64,000 nucleotides of DNA from Saccharopolyspora kobensis (GTDB taxonomy: Bacteria > Actinomycetota > Actinomycetes > Mycobacteriales > Pseudonocardiaceae), in NCBI RefSeq assembly GCF_900108315.1, contig NZ_FNVB01000014.1, positions 49,491-113,490 on the forward strand, in the 5' to 3' direction. Under the pieces are notes generated by a model. That model was not told the origin of the DNA, did not search any database, and saw nothing but the letters and a program-made list of their open reading frames with translations. Each line of letters begins with the position of its first letter. Within the stretch, counting starts at the first letter, position 1. Made by a program: the position numbers and the translations under genes. Below, piece after piece: positions 40,086-50,711 of the stretch.

Positions 40086-41669
40086 ATGTCGGTGCAGTCG
40101 ACGTTGAGCTCCGTGATCGGTCCGGACGCCCCGGCGCGGGTCGACGGCGGGGGCGAGTACCTCTCGCGCAACCCGGCGAACCTGGACGACGTCGTCGCCG
40201 AGGTCTCGCTCGGCGGGCCCGAGGTCCTGCCCGCCGCCACCGAGCAGGCGCAGCGCGCGCAGCGCGAGTGGGCGCAGGTGCCCGCGCCGGTGCGCGGACG
40301 CGTGATCGCCGGGCTGGGCCGACTGGTGGAGGCCAACAAGGAGTCCCTGGCGCGGCTGGTGACGCGCGAGATCGGCAAGCCCTACGCCGAGGCGCTGGGC
40401 GAGGTCCAGGAGATCATCGACACCTGCGACTTCTTCCTGGGCGAGGGCCGGCGGCTCTACGGGCAGACGGTGCCCTCGGAGATGCCGGACAAGCAGCTGT
40501 TCACCTTCCGCGTCCCGGTGGGCGTCGCCGTGGTGATCACCGCGGGCAACTTCCCCGTCGCGGTCCCGTCCTGGTACCTGGTGCCCGCGCTACTGTGCGG
40601 CAACGCCGTGGTGTGGAAGCCCGCCGAGTACGCCGCCGGGGCCGCTCGCGCGCTCGCCGAGCTGGCCTGGCGGGCCGGAGTGCCCAAGGGCGTGCTGAAC
40701 CTGGTCTACGCCGACGGCGAGTCGACCTTCAAGGGCCTGGAGACCGCGCTGGCGGCGGGCACCGTCAACAAGGTCGGCTTCACCGGTTCCAGCGCGGTGG
40801 GCGCGGAGGTCGGCGCGCTGTGCGGCCGGTACCTGCAGAGCCCGTGCCTGGAGCTGGGCGGCAAGAACCCGATGATCGTCGCGCCGGACGCCGAGCTGGA
40901 CCTGGCGGTGGAGGGTGCGCTGTTCTCCGGCTGGGGCACCGCCGGGCAGCGCTGCACCTCGCTGGGCAACCTGATCGTGCACCGCGACGTGCACGACGAG
41001 TTCGTGAGCCGACTCGACTCGGCGCTGCGCTCGGCGACCATCGGCGACCCGAGCGGCGACGTGCTCTACGGGCCGCTGCTGGACCAGAAGTTCGCCGACA
41101 ACTTCGAGAACATCCTCGGCGAGATCCGCGACCACCACACCGTGCTCGGCTCCGAGTCGGTCGGGCGGATCACCGAATCCGCCCCGCGCAAGGGCTTCCA
41201 CGGCGACCCGTCGACCGGCCTGTACTACCACCCGGTGCTGCTGGACGGGCTGCGCCCGGACGACCACGTCTTCCGCAACGAGACCTTCGGGCCGATCGTC
41301 GGCGTGAGCACCTACGAGACGCTGGACGAGGCGATCGAGCTGGGCAACGCGCCGGGCTACGGGCTGTCCGCGGCGATCTACACCACCGACCCGGCCACCG
41401 CGTTCCGCTTCCGGCAGGGCATCGGCGCGGGCATGGTCAGCGTGAACAACTCCACCTCCGGTGCCGAGGCGCACCTGCCGTTCGGCGGCAACGGCAAGTC
41501 CGGCAACGGCAGCCGCCAGTCCGGCGTGTGGGTGCTCGACCAGTTCACCCGCTGGCAGTCGTTGAACTGGGACTTCTCCGGCAAGCTGCAGAAGGCCCAG
41601 ATGGACGTCGACACCGTGGAGCCGGAGCTCGACTTCAAGCTGCCACCCGAGCTCGGCGGTGCCCGGTGA
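40086..41669 (+). CDS. Aldehyde dehydrogenase
   Basis: The 527-residue NAD(P)-dependent aldehyde dehydrogenase has the catalytic Glu in CLELGGKNPMI (about residue 258), the catalytic Cys in GQRCTSLGN (about 297) and the C-terminal NETFGPIVGV near 396. The N-terminal fold and the long C-terminus (SLNWDFSGKLQKAQMDVD) resemble semialdehyde dehydrogenases. It should oxidise an amino-acid-derived aldehyde to the acid. ATG at 40086 with GGAAGAGG upstream. Its stop overlaps the FAD oxidase start in GTGA. The partners suggest that the oxidase makes an aldehyde or keto product that this enzyme handles, e.g. in lysine, ornithine or related amine breakdown; the substrate is inferred. Confidence 0.9.
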   Translation: MSVQSTLSSVIGPDAPARVDGGGEYLSRNPANLDDVVAEVSLGGPEVLPAATEQAQRAQREWAQVPAPVRGRVIAGLGRLVEANKESLARLVTREIGKPYAEALGEVQEIIDTCDFFLGEGRRLYGQTVPSEMPDKQLFTFRVPVGVAVVITAGNFPVAVPSWYLVPALLCGNAVVWKPAEYAAGAARALAELAWRAGVPKGVLNLVYADGESTFKGLETALAAGTVNKVGFTGSSAVGAEVGALCGRYLQSPCLELGGKNPMIVAPDAELDLAVEGALFSGWGTAGQRCTSLGNLIVHRDVHDEFVSRLDSALRSATIGDPSGDVLYGPLLDQKFADNFENILGEIRDHHTVLGSESVGRITESAPRKGFHGDPSTGLYYHPVLLDGLRPDDHVFRNETFGPIVGVSTYETLDEAIELGNAPGYGLSAAIYTTDPATAFRFRQGIGAGMVSVNNSTSGAEAHLPFGGNGKSGNGSRQSGVWVLDQFTRWQSLNWDFSGKLQKAQMDVDTVEPELDFKLPPELGGAR

Positions 41670-42814
41670 CGCTGCCGGGCAGCGCCGAGGTCGTCGTGAT
41701 CGGCGGCGGGGTGGTGGGCGTGAGCACCGCCTTCCACCTCGCCGAGGCCGGCGTGCAGGTGCTGCTGCTGGAGCGCGACGAACTCGGTTCGGGCAGCACC
41801 TGCAAGGCCGCGGGCGGTGTCCGGGCGCAGTTCTCCGACCCGGTCAACATCGAGCTCGGCCAGCGCAGCCTGCGCGCGTTCGAGGACTTCGCGCGCAGGC
41901 CCGGCGGGGAGATCGACCTCAAGCAGCACGGCTACCTCTTCCTGCTGTCGGAGCCCGCGGACGTCGAGGCGTTCGAGAGCGGTGTCCGGCTGCAGAACGA
42001 GTTCGGGGTGCCCAGCCGGATGCTGACCGTCGCCGAGGCCTGCGAGCTCTCGCCGTACGCGGTGCCCGACGGGCTGCTGGCCGCTGCCTTCTCCCCCACC
42101 GACGGGCACTGCACGCCGGAGGCCGTGGTGCAGGGGTACGCGCAGGCCGCCCGGCGGCACGGCGCGGTGATCCGGCGGCACTGCGCGGTCACCGGGATCG
42201 ACGTCTCGGGCGGGCAGATCACCGCCGTGCGCACCGAGCACGGGCCGGTGGCGACCTCCACCGTGGTGTGCGCGGCCGGTGCGTGGTCCGCGTCGGTCGG
42301 TGAGTTCGCCGGGGTCGAGCTGCCGGTGCGCCCGCTGCGGCGGCAGATCCTGGTCACCGAACCGGTGCCGGACCTGCCACCCCGGCTGCCGTTCACCATC
42401 GACTTCGCCACCAGCTTCTACTTCCACGACGAGGGCCCCGGCCTGCTCATCGGCATGTCCGATCCCGACGAGGAGTACGGGTTCGACCTGCGCACCGACG
42501 ACCGCTGGCTCGGCCGGCTCTCCGCCGCGGTGGAGCGCCGGGCGCCCCGATTAGCCGAGGTGGGAGTGGCGCACGGCTGGGCCGGGCTCTACGAGATCAC
42601 TCCCGACCACAACGCCCTGGTCGGCGAGGCCGACGGGCCGGGCCGGTTCCTCTACGCCACCGGCTTCTCCGGGCACGGATTCCTGCAGGGACCCGCCATC
42701 GGCGAGGTGCTGCGCGACCTCGTGCTGGGCCGCCGCCCGGTCGTCGACGTCTCGGCGCTGGACGTGCGCCGGTTCGCCACCGCCGAGATCCGCCCCGAGC
42801 ACAACTGCGTCTGA
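41666..42814 (+). CDS. FAD-dependent amine/amino-acid oxidase (DAO family)
   Basis: The 382-residue flavoenzyme of the D-amino acid oxidase/sarcosine oxidase fold has the dinucleotide motif VIGGGVVGVSTAFHLAE at residues 11-27 and an ELGSGSTCKAAGGVRAQF segment near 39. VVCAAGAWSA is near 204, and a C-terminal ITPDHNALVGE with GFSGHGFLQGP binds FAD. It should oxidise the C-N bond of an amino acid or N-methyl amino acid. The GTG at 41666 overlaps the ALDH stop by four bases, so the proteins are coupled. It lies before an amino-acid dehydrogenase gene. Sarcosine oxidase beta-type or opine/proline oxidase are alternatives. Confidence 0.88.
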   Translation: MTLPGSAEVVVIGGGVVGVSTAFHLAEAGVQVLLLERDELGSGSTCKAAGGVRAQFSDPVNIELGQRSLRAFEDFARRPGGEIDLKQHGYLFLLSEPADVEAFESGVRLQNEFGVPSRMLTVAEACELSPYAVPDGLLAAAFSPTDGHCTPEAVVQGYAQAARRHGAVIRRHCAVTGIDVSGGQITAVRTEHGPVATSTVVCAAGAWSASVGEFAGVELPVRPLRRQILVTEPVPDLPPRLPFTIDFATSFYFHDEGPGLLIGMSDPDEEYGFDLRTDDRWLGRLSAAVERRAPRLAEVGVAHGWAGLYEITPDHNALVGEADGPGRFLYATGFSGHGFLQGPAIGEVLRDLVLGRRPVVDVSALDVRRFATAEIRPEHNCV

Positions 42815-42906
42815 CCGGCTCCGCGATTTCACCGGGAATCGCACGCCGAATCGCTGCGGAGTCGTTGCCGCAGAACAATTTCCGCATTCTCCCAAGGAGC
42901 GCGAAC

Positions 42907-44058
42907 GTGCCTGATCTGTTGCAGGAGATCGACGAGTGGGGCCCGGAGAAGGTCGTGTGCGTCTCGGACGCGCGCACCGGGATGCGCGGCGTGCTGGTGA
43001 TCGACAACACCGCCCGCGGCACCGGCAAGGGCGGCACCCGGATGAGCCCGACCGTCACCGTCGGCGAGATCGCCCGGCTGGCTCGGGTGATGACCTGGAA
43101 GTGGGCCGCGGTCGACCTCTTCCACGGCGGCGCCAAGGCGGGCATCTTCGCCGACCCCGCTTCCCCCGACAAGGAGCGGATCGTGCGCGCCTTCGCGCGG
43201 CGGCTGGCCGATCAGATCCCGGCCAGCTACGTCGCCGGGCTGGACATGGGCATGACCGAGCAGGACGCGGCGATCATCCAGGACGAGCTCGGCGACCGCG
43301 GGGCGGCGGTCGGCGTGCCGGAGACGCTGGGAGGGGTGCCCTACGACCAGCTCGGCGTGACCGGCCACGGCGTGGCCGAAGCCGCCGAAGCCGCACTGGT
43401 GCGCCAGGGCCGCAGCATCGCGGGTGCCCGGGTGGCGGTGCAGGGCTTCGGCGCGGTGGGAGCTGCAGCGGCCAGGCGGCTACACGAGCTCGGCGCGCAG
43501 CTGGTCGCGCTGTCCACCATCGACGGTTCGGTGCACGACCCGGACGGCCTCGACGTGCCGAAGTGGCTGGAGGCCCGCGCCGAGTTCGGCGACGCCTGCG
43601 TGGCCAAAGCCTCTGCGGCGCAGCGCGTTCCGCGCGGCGAGGAGCTGCTGGTGGACTGCGACGTGCTGATCCCGGCAGCCGGGCAGGACGTCATCGACGA
43701 ATCGGTGGCCGCGAAGATCCGGGCCGGACTGGTCGTGGAGGGCGCGAACCTGCCCACCACGCCCGCGGCGCGGGAGCTGCTCGCCGAGCGCGAGATCACC
43801 GTGGTGCCGGACTTCATCGCCAACGCGGGCGGCGCGATCGCGGCCGGATTCGCCATGGACGCGCGCCACTCGCCCTTCCGGCCGGAGCCGACCGCGATCC
43901 TGGCCGAGGTGGCCGAGCGCACCCGCAACAACACCGTGCTCGTCCTCGACACCGCCGACCGCAGCGGGCTGCTCCCGCACGAAGCCGCGCTGGACCTGGC
44001 CAAGCAGCGGGTGCGCACCGCGATGGAGCTGCGCGGACGACTGCCCCGCCCCGCCTGA
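42907..44058 (+). CDS. Glu/Leu/Phe/Val dehydrogenase family protein
   Basis: The 383-residue amino-acid dehydrogenase has GGTRMSPTVTV near residue 40, the catalytic Lys in FHGGAKAGIFAD near 75, AGLDMGMTE near 110, the Rossmann motif VQGFGAVGAAAA near 178 and VPDFIANAGGAI near 300. It lacks the TAEDLG pattern of the relative at 21326, carrying GLDMGMTE instead, so substrate or cofactor choice may differ. The GTG at 42907 follows AAGGAGCG. It is the third gene after the ALDH and FAD oxidase, 92 bp downstream, and probably ends that operon, with a hairpin 26 nt past the stop. Likely role: release of ammonia from, or recycling of, amino acids formed by the pathway. Confidence 0.88.
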   Translation: MPDLLQEIDEWGPEKVVCVSDARTGMRGVLVIDNTARGTGKGGTRMSPTVTVGEIARLARVMTWKWAAVDLFHGGAKAGIFADPASPDKERIVRAFARRLADQIPASYVAGLDMGMTEQDAAIIQDELGDRGAAVGVPETLGGVPYDQLGVTGHGVAEAAEAALVRQGRSIAGARVAVQGFGAVGAAAARRLHELGAQLVALSTIDGSVHDPDGLDVPKWLEARAEFGDACVAKASAAQRVPRGEELLVDCDVLIPAAGQDVIDESVAAKIRAGLVVEGANLPTTPAARELLAEREITVVPDFIANAGGAIAAGFAMDARHSPFRPEPTAILAEVAERTRNNTVLVLDTADRSGLLPHEAALDLAKQRVRTAMELRGRLPRPA

Positions 44059-44084
44059 TGCTCCGATTTCCGCAGTTCAGCAGC

Positions 44085-44126
44085 CGTGAGCGTTTCGGGG
44101 CGCCATAGCACCCCGAAACGCTCACG
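44085..44126. repeat. Shared-arm intergenic hairpin, copy 4
   Basis: CGTGAGCGTTTCGGGG (44085-44100) and its exact complement (44111-44126) form a perfect 16-bp stem around CGCCATAGCA. A TTTCCGC element lies just upstream at about 44067-44073, as in copies 2 and 6. It follows the amino-acid dehydrogenase stop by 26 nt. Confidence 0.82.
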
Positions 44127-44210
44127 AGGCCGGGCCGAGTGCCGGGTATTGCGCCGGGGCCCTCCGAAGGCCGAACGTTGCTTCGAACGTCGAGAGTTGA
44201 AGGGGCCGGC

Positions 44211-45152
44211 ATGCTGAACCCGATCCACCTGCGAACCCTCCAGGAATGCGTGCGCACCGGTTCGTTCGCCGAAGCAGGGCGTGCGCTCGGCTACACCGCC
44301 TCGGCCGTCTCCCAGCAGATGGTGCTGCTGGAGCGGGCGATCGGTTCCGCGCTGTTCGAGCGCTCCGCCCGCAGCGCCCGCAGCACGGCGCTGGCCGTCC
44401 GGCTCGCCGACCGCAGCCGCGACGCGCTGGGCGCGCTGGACGCGCTGGAGCGGGAGGTGCGCGCGATGGTCGCCGGTGAGGAGGGCAGCCTGCGGCTGGC
44501 CAGCTTCGCCACCGCCAACGCCCGGGTGCTTCCGGACGTGCTGGCCGCGGTCATAGCGCAGCGCCCGAACGCCGAGGTCCAGCTCGACGAGGGCGAACCG
44601 GACGAGGTGCTCGGAGGCGTGCTGGACGGAACCCTCGACGCGGCGGTGGTCTTCGAGTACGACCTGGACCCCCGGCAGTGGCCGATCGACCTGTGCGTCG
44701 AGGAGCTGATGGCCGAGCCGCTACGGCTCGCGCTGCCCGAAACGCACCGGCTCGCCCGCGCCGCCGAGGTCGACCTGCGCGAGCTCGCCGACGACGCCTG
44801 GATATGCACCCGGCAGGACACCGCGGGCGCCCGCTCGCTGGTCCGGCTGGCCGCCGCGGCCGGTTTCGTCCCGCGGATCACCTTCCGCAGCAACGACTAC
44901 TCGGTGATCCGCGACCTGGTGGCCCGCGAGCTCGGGGTGGCGGTGCTGCCCGGGCTGGCGCTGCCGGACCAGGCGGTGCGGACCTGCCGCATCGCGGGCT
45001 GGCAGCCATACCGCCGGGTGAAAGCCCTGTACCGCAAGCAGAACACCAACCCGCTGCTGCCGATCGCACTGGAGTGCCTGGCCAAGTACTGCGCCCAGGT
45101 CGCCAACGACTGGCACGCCGATCCGCACGACCACTGCACGGAGAACGCATGA
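44211..45152 (+). CDS. LysR-family regulator
   Basis: The 313-residue LysR-type regulator has its helix-turn-helix at residues about 4-62 (HLRTLQECVRTGSFAEAGRA, then TASAVSQQMVLLERAIG). The effector domain from about 90 has LRLASFATANARVLPDVLAA and the C-terminal RELGVAVLPGLALP. The ATG at 44211 follows GAAGGGG. It lies between the amino-acid operon and the fused E1 dehydrogenase, all on the plus strand, and its C-terminal region is followed by a short overlapping ORF. Control of the E1 gene 134 bp downstream is the simplest guess; the ligand (branched-chain keto or amino acid) is an inference. Confidence 0.9.
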   Translation: MLNPIHLRTLQECVRTGSFAEAGRALGYTASAVSQQMVLLERAIGSALFERSARSARSTALAVRLADRSRDALGALDALEREVRAMVAGEEGSLRLASFATANARVLPDVLAAVIAQRPNAEVQLDEGEPDEVLGGVLDGTLDAAVVFEYDLDPRQWPIDLCVEELMAEPLRLALPETHRLARAAEVDLRELADDAWICTRQDTAGARSLVRLAAAAGFVPRITFRSNDYSVIRDLVARELGVAVLPGLALPDQAVRTCRIAGWQPYRRVKALYRKQNTNPLLPIALECLAKYCAQVANDWHADPHDHCTENA

Positions 45153-45265
45153 GCACCCCTGCGCCAACCCGAGTGCTGCTCGACCGCACCCCGGGGGAAC
45201 GTGAGGCAACCCAGCCACGAGAAGCCCCGAAAACGCAAGATCAATCCCCACGCGACCACCACTGA
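45149..45265 (+). CDS. Possible 38-residue ORF overlapping the LysR stop
   Basis: An ATG at 45149 overlaps the LysR TGA (ATGA) and has GGAG six bases upstream. The product is hydrophilic, rich in Pro, Arg and Gln (ends SPRDHH), with no recognised domain. The layout suggests translational coupling, but the composition is not protein-like, so it may be a leader ORF for the E1 gene 22 bp downstream or chance. Confidence 0.3.
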   Translation: MSTPAPTRVLLDRTPGEREATQPREAPKTQDQSPRDHH

Positions 45266-45286
45266 AAAACTCGGAGAGGCGGAACA

Positions 45287-47449
<2,163 letters not shown>

Positions 47450-47453
47450 GGCG

Positions 47454-47501
47454 GGTCGTGAGTGCCTGACAGTGTCCGAACACTGTTACGCACTCACGAC
47501 C
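47454..47501. repeat. Shared-arm intergenic hairpin, copy 5 (long)
   Basis: GGTCGTGAGTGC (47454-47465) pairs perfectly with GCACTCACGACC (47490-47501), and ACAGTGT (47469-47475) with ACACTGT (47480-47486) around CCGA. It forms an almost complete 22-bp stem between the convergent E1 and GlcD-like genes. The outer arm keeps the GTGAGTGC core of the family; the inner part differs. Confidence 0.78.
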
Positions 47502-47509
47502 GGCAATGA

Positions 47510-48901
47510 TCAGGCCTGCGGGTCGCCGAAGACCTTGCCCGGGTTGAAGATTCCCGCCGGGTCCAGCGCTGCCTTGATCGCGTGGTGCATGCCGATCACC
47601 GTGGGGCTCAGCTCGGCGTGGAGACCCTTGCGCTTCAGGAGGCCCACGCCGTGCTCGCCCGTCACCGTGCCTCCCATCGCGATCGCGTCCGCCACGATGT
47701 CGTCGAAGGCCAGTTGGGCTCGTTCTCGGGCCGCTTCGTCTCCGGGCTGGGTGATGATCAGCGGGTGGAGGTTGCCGTCTCCGGCGTGCGCGATGTTGGC
47801 GATCTGGGTGTCGTGGCGCTTGGCGGACGCTTCGATGCGGGCCAGCATTTCCGGGACCTTCGCGCGCGGGACGCAGACGTCTTCGGTGAGCACCGGGCCG
47901 AGGCGCTCCAGCGCCGGGTAGGCCAGGCGCCGGGCCGCGAACAGGGCGTCGGCCTCGTGCTCGTCGGTGGAGCGGGCGCTCCAGGTGGCTCCGGCCTCGT
48001 CGAAGCAGCGCAGGAGCTCGTCGACTTCCTGCTCCCCCGCCGCGCCCGGCGTGTCCGAGCGGCCCAGGAGCAGCACGTTCGCCTCAGCGCTCAGGCCCAT
48101 GTTCTTCCACTCGTCGACCGCGCGGAGGCAGTGCTGGTCGAGCAGTTCCAGCGCCGAGGGCACCACACCTGCCGCGGCCACCGCCGCGACCGCTTCTCCG
48201 GCTTCCACCAGCGAATCGAAGTAGCCGACCACGGTGCGCTCCGGGGCGCGCAGGCCCGGCAGCAGCTTGACGGTGATCTCTGTGATCACGCCGAGCGTGC
48301 CCTCCGATCCGACGAACAGGCCGCACAGGTCGTAACCGGCCACGCCCTTGGCGGTGCGGCGGCCGAGTCGGACGACCTCGCCGTTGCCGACGACCGCTTC
48401 CAGGCCGAGCACGTAGTCGCGGGTCACGCCGTACTTCACGCAGCACACGCCGCCTGCGTTGGTGGAGGCGTTGCCGCCGATGGTGGACCACGGCGAGCTC
48501 GCCGGGTCCGGCGGGTACCAGGCGCCCTGCTCGCGGCAGGCCGCGCGCAGGTCGTCGTTCACCACGCCGGGTTGCACCACGGCCAGCTGCTCGCGCGGGT
48601 TGATCTCCAGGATCCGGTTCATGTCCGCCAGCGAGATCAGCACGCAGCCGTCGACGGCGTTGGCCCCACCGGACAACCCCGTTCCCGCGCCTCGCGGAAC
48701 CACCGGAATGCCCAGCTCGGCGCAGACCCGGACGGTGGCCACCACGTCGTCGGTGTTCCTGGCCCGCACCACGGCGAGCGGTTTGCCGTGCGGCGCCCAC
48801 TCCGCTTCATCATGGGCGAAGCGACCGGTGGAGTCCGGGTCCGTGAGCAGCACCGGCTCCGGAAGTGCCGCGCGCAACGCCGCCAGCGCCTTCTCCGACA
48901 T
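47510..48901 (-). CDS. FAD-linked oxidase (GlcD-like), paralogue
   Basis: The 463-residue flavoprotein has the same domain order as the one at 17578: PVVPRGAGTGLSGGANAV near residue 70, IGGNASTNAGGVCCVKYG near 140, GSEGTLGVITEITV near 200, and the C-terminal HAGDGNLHP with GEHGVGLLKRKGL. It should oxidise a 2-hydroxy acid such as glycolate, D-lactate or D-2-hydroxyglutarate; no GlcE/GlcF genes are adjacent. The ATG at 48901 (MSEKALAAL) follows GGAGGACGAC; an ATG 12 bases upstream and a longer open frame exist but lack support. Convergent with the E1 gene across a long hairpin. Confidence 0.88.
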   Translation of the reverse strand: MSEKALAALRAALPEPVLLTDPDSTGRFAHDEAEWAPHGKPLAVVRARNTDDVVATVRVCAELGIPVVPRGAGTGLSGGANAVDGCVLISLADMNRILEINPREQLAVVQPGVVNDDLRAACREQGAWYPPDPASSPWSTIGGNASTNAGGVCCVKYGVTRDYVLGLEAVVGNGEVVRLGRRTAKGVAGYDLCGLFVGSEGTLGVITEITVKLLPGLRAPERTVVGYFDSLVEAGEAVAAVAAAGVVPSALELLDQHCLRAVDEWKNMGLSAEANVLLLGRSDTPGAAGEQEVDELLRCFDEAGATWSARSTDEHEADALFAARRLAYPALERLGPVLTEDVCVPRAKVPEMLARIEASAKRHDTQIANIAHAGDGNLHPLIITQPGDEAARERAQLAFDDIVADAIAMGGTVTGEHGVGLLKRKGLHAELSPTVIGMHHAIKAALDPAGIFNPGKVFGDPQA

Positions 48902-49010
48902 GTCGTCCTCCATCCGAGTCGAACCGACCCACACGTTAACCAACGCGTCCGGCGACCGGTTAGCCAGAGCAACGACATTTCCCACCGTGACCACGCGGGC
49001 ACCAGGGGTG

Positions 49011-49328
49011 TCAGTCCGGGACGACCGGCACGTACAGGTGCGAGGCGTGGTCGCCGCCGAGGTGGATGGTGGCGCCGCGCCCGCTCTTGCGGTCGTCCGG
49101 GTCGTCGTGCGCCAGCAGTCCCATGTTGTCGTCGTCGGCCTGGACGCGCAGTTGGAGGCGTTGCCCGGCTTCGAGCGTGATGGAGGTCGGCCAGATCTCC
49201 ACTTCGAGCAACGTCGGCACACCGGGTTCGAGCGGCTGGATCTCGTCGTGGCTGTGCCACGGGCGGTGCGGCAGGCTGCGCTCGGGATCGAGCTTGCGGT
49301 GCGAGGCGCGCAGCCAGCCGATTCCCAT
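49011..49328 (-). pseudogene. C-terminal remnant of a CocE/X-Pro dipeptidase-type hydrolase
   Basis: The frame encodes GWLRASHRKLDPERSLPHRP, then a beta-jelly-roll stretch PTLLEVEIWPTSITLEAGQR and LQLRVQADDDN, ending HASHLYVPVVPD. That is the C-terminal PepX_C domain of CocE/NonD-type esterases and X-Pro dipeptidyl peptidases, which are 550 or more residues. The catalytic alpha/beta domain is absent: upstream of about 49328 the frame becomes unlike the family and runs into plus-strand remnant sequence. I read it as a truncated pseudogene left after a deletion. Confidence 0.7.
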
Positions 49329-49335
49329 CGGCACC

Positions 49336-49629
49336 GGTGTGGCCTGCCCGCCGGACCTGCTCAGCGGGCAACGCGCGGAAGGCGTCGAGCGCGGCCTGCA
49401 GGCCCTTGCCGTCGTCCAGGAAGCTTTCGCCGAAGCAGCCGCCCCGCACCGCGATGACATCCGCAGGACGGACCGCGAACTGGCACTGCGGATGGTCGCA
49501 CGCACGATCACCGGCTCGTGCGTGCACCGGGCCGCCACCTGCCGGGCATGGCCGGATGGACTGACCTGGACCAGCTGGGCGGACGAAACCGCCGAACTGG
49601 CTGTTGCCTACCTGACCGCACGACGGTGA
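49336..49629 (+). pseudogene. Possible C-terminal remnant of a TetR-type regulator
   Basis: The plus-strand frame ending at TGA 49627-49629 reads ERGLQALAVVQEAFAEAAAP, then ALRMVARTITGSCVHRAAT, then WPDGLTWTSWADETAELAVA with YLTARR. The helix pattern and the final WADE..LAVAYL look like the effector-domain end of a TetR regulator. No start codon with ribosome site or helix-turn-helix is present, and the open frame upstream is antisense to the hydrolase remnant. The family call is tentative. It abuts the convergent hydrolase remnant at about 49330-49336, which marks a likely deletion junction. Confidence 0.45.
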
Positions 49630-49669
49630 TCGCGGCTTCATCGCTGCCGGGCAACGTGGTTCGCCGCGG

Positions 49670-50650
49670 TCAGTCGTTGGTGGCGATGATGGTGTTGATC
49701 AGGTCTGCGCCGGGGAAGTCCATCATGATGACTCCGGTGCGCGGGAGGTCGTTGGACTTCAGGTGTTCCAGGGCGTAGTCGTTCACGCCCCGGAAGCCCG
49801 CCGCTCCGCAGGCCACCGCGTTCGGGAAGGCCGCCGGGCTGGAGCCGCTGGTGAAGTTCAGGAACATCTCGCCCCGGTCCGCCGCCGCGGTCTTGTCCAG
49901 GTGGGCGCGGGCCTTGTTCCACTTGTCGTCGATGTCGAACAGCGTCGGGACGGTGTACTCGTCCTGCACGTACTCGCCCCAGGTGTCGTTGTTGAACTGG
50001 CCGATGCCGCGCCCGCCGTAGAGGCCGCCGCCCGCGCCCTGCAGCGTCGCGAGCACGATCTTGCCGCGCACCTCGCCCAGCGCGGGAACGCCGCCGCCGG
50101 CCGGGTCGTGCAGGTACTTGCCGTTGGGGTCGTTGTCGCGGTACCAGTCCAGGATCTGATCGACCTCCAGACTGCTGTTCTCGTCGGTGCACGAGGCCAC
50201 TTCGCCGGTGCACTCGGCTTTGAGCCGCATCAGCACCGTCTCGCCCGGGTGCGCGGACAGGAAGTCGCCCGCCTTCTGCAGCACGTCCGAGAAGTTCGCG
50301 TTCTGGTAGAACGGCCCGTGGTGCAGGGTGAACCGGTCGTCGTAGCGGCGCACCCGGATGTCGATCGCGCGGATGCCCGACTGCAGCTGGACGGCGAGGG
50401 TTTCCGCGCTGTCGCCGTGGTTCTCCTGCGTCCGGGTCAGCTCACCGCCGTGCAACGACAGCGTCTGGTGCGTGCCCGGGATCGACAGCTGCGCCAGGCT
50501 GGCGTCGTCGGGCAGCCCGGCCATCCAGTCCGGGTTCGACGCGTCCTTGACGCTCTGGCAGTACGGCGCGGCAGCCGCTGTTCCCGGCACCATCGCAACG
50601 GACAACGCCAGCGCGAGCACGGCTGCCGCGCGAACCGCCTTCCCAGACAT
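49670..50650 (-). CDS. Secreted phosphatidylinositol-specific phospholipase C domain protein
   Basis: The 326-residue protein has an N-terminal signal peptide (basic MSGKAVRAAA, hydrophobic core, AAAA before PYCQS, residues 1-28). The PLC X-box follows: LSIPGTHQTLSLHG gives the first catalytic His, DIRVRRYDD the metal/inositol contact, and LHHGPFYQN the second His. It should act outside the cell on phosphatidylinositol or glycosylated inositol lipids by general acid-base cyclisation. The ATG at 50650 was chosen because it starts the signal peptide; the ribosome site is weak. It is 62 bp downstream of the carboxylesterase tandem on the same strand and may be cotranscribed. Confidence 0.88.
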   Translation of the reverse strand: MSGKAVRAAAVLALALSVAMVPGTAAAAPYCQSVKDASNPDWMAGLPDDASLAQLSIPGTHQTLSLHGGELTRTQENHGDSAETLAVQLQSGIRAIDIRVRRYDDRFTLHHGPFYQNANFSDVLQKAGDFLSAHPGETVLMRLKAECTGEVASCTDENSSLEVDQILDWYRDNDPNGKYLHDPAGGGVPALGEVRGKIVLATLQGAGGGLYGGRGIGQFNNDTWGEYVQDEYTVPTLFDIDDKWNKARAHLDKTAAADRGEMFLNFTSGSSPAAFPNAVACGAAGFRGVNDYALEHLKSNDLPRTGVIMMDFPGADLINTIIATND

Positions 50651-50711
50651 GCGCCACAGAATTCCGCCCCGGCCGCCGCAGCGGACCGATTGGCGGGAAT
50701 TCGCCAGCGCT

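Noticed and set aside
44678..45265. Long plus-strand frame across the LysR C-terminus
   Set aside because: It is an arginine-rich alternate frame of LysR; only the last 38 codons, which start with their own ATG, were kept as a weak candidate.
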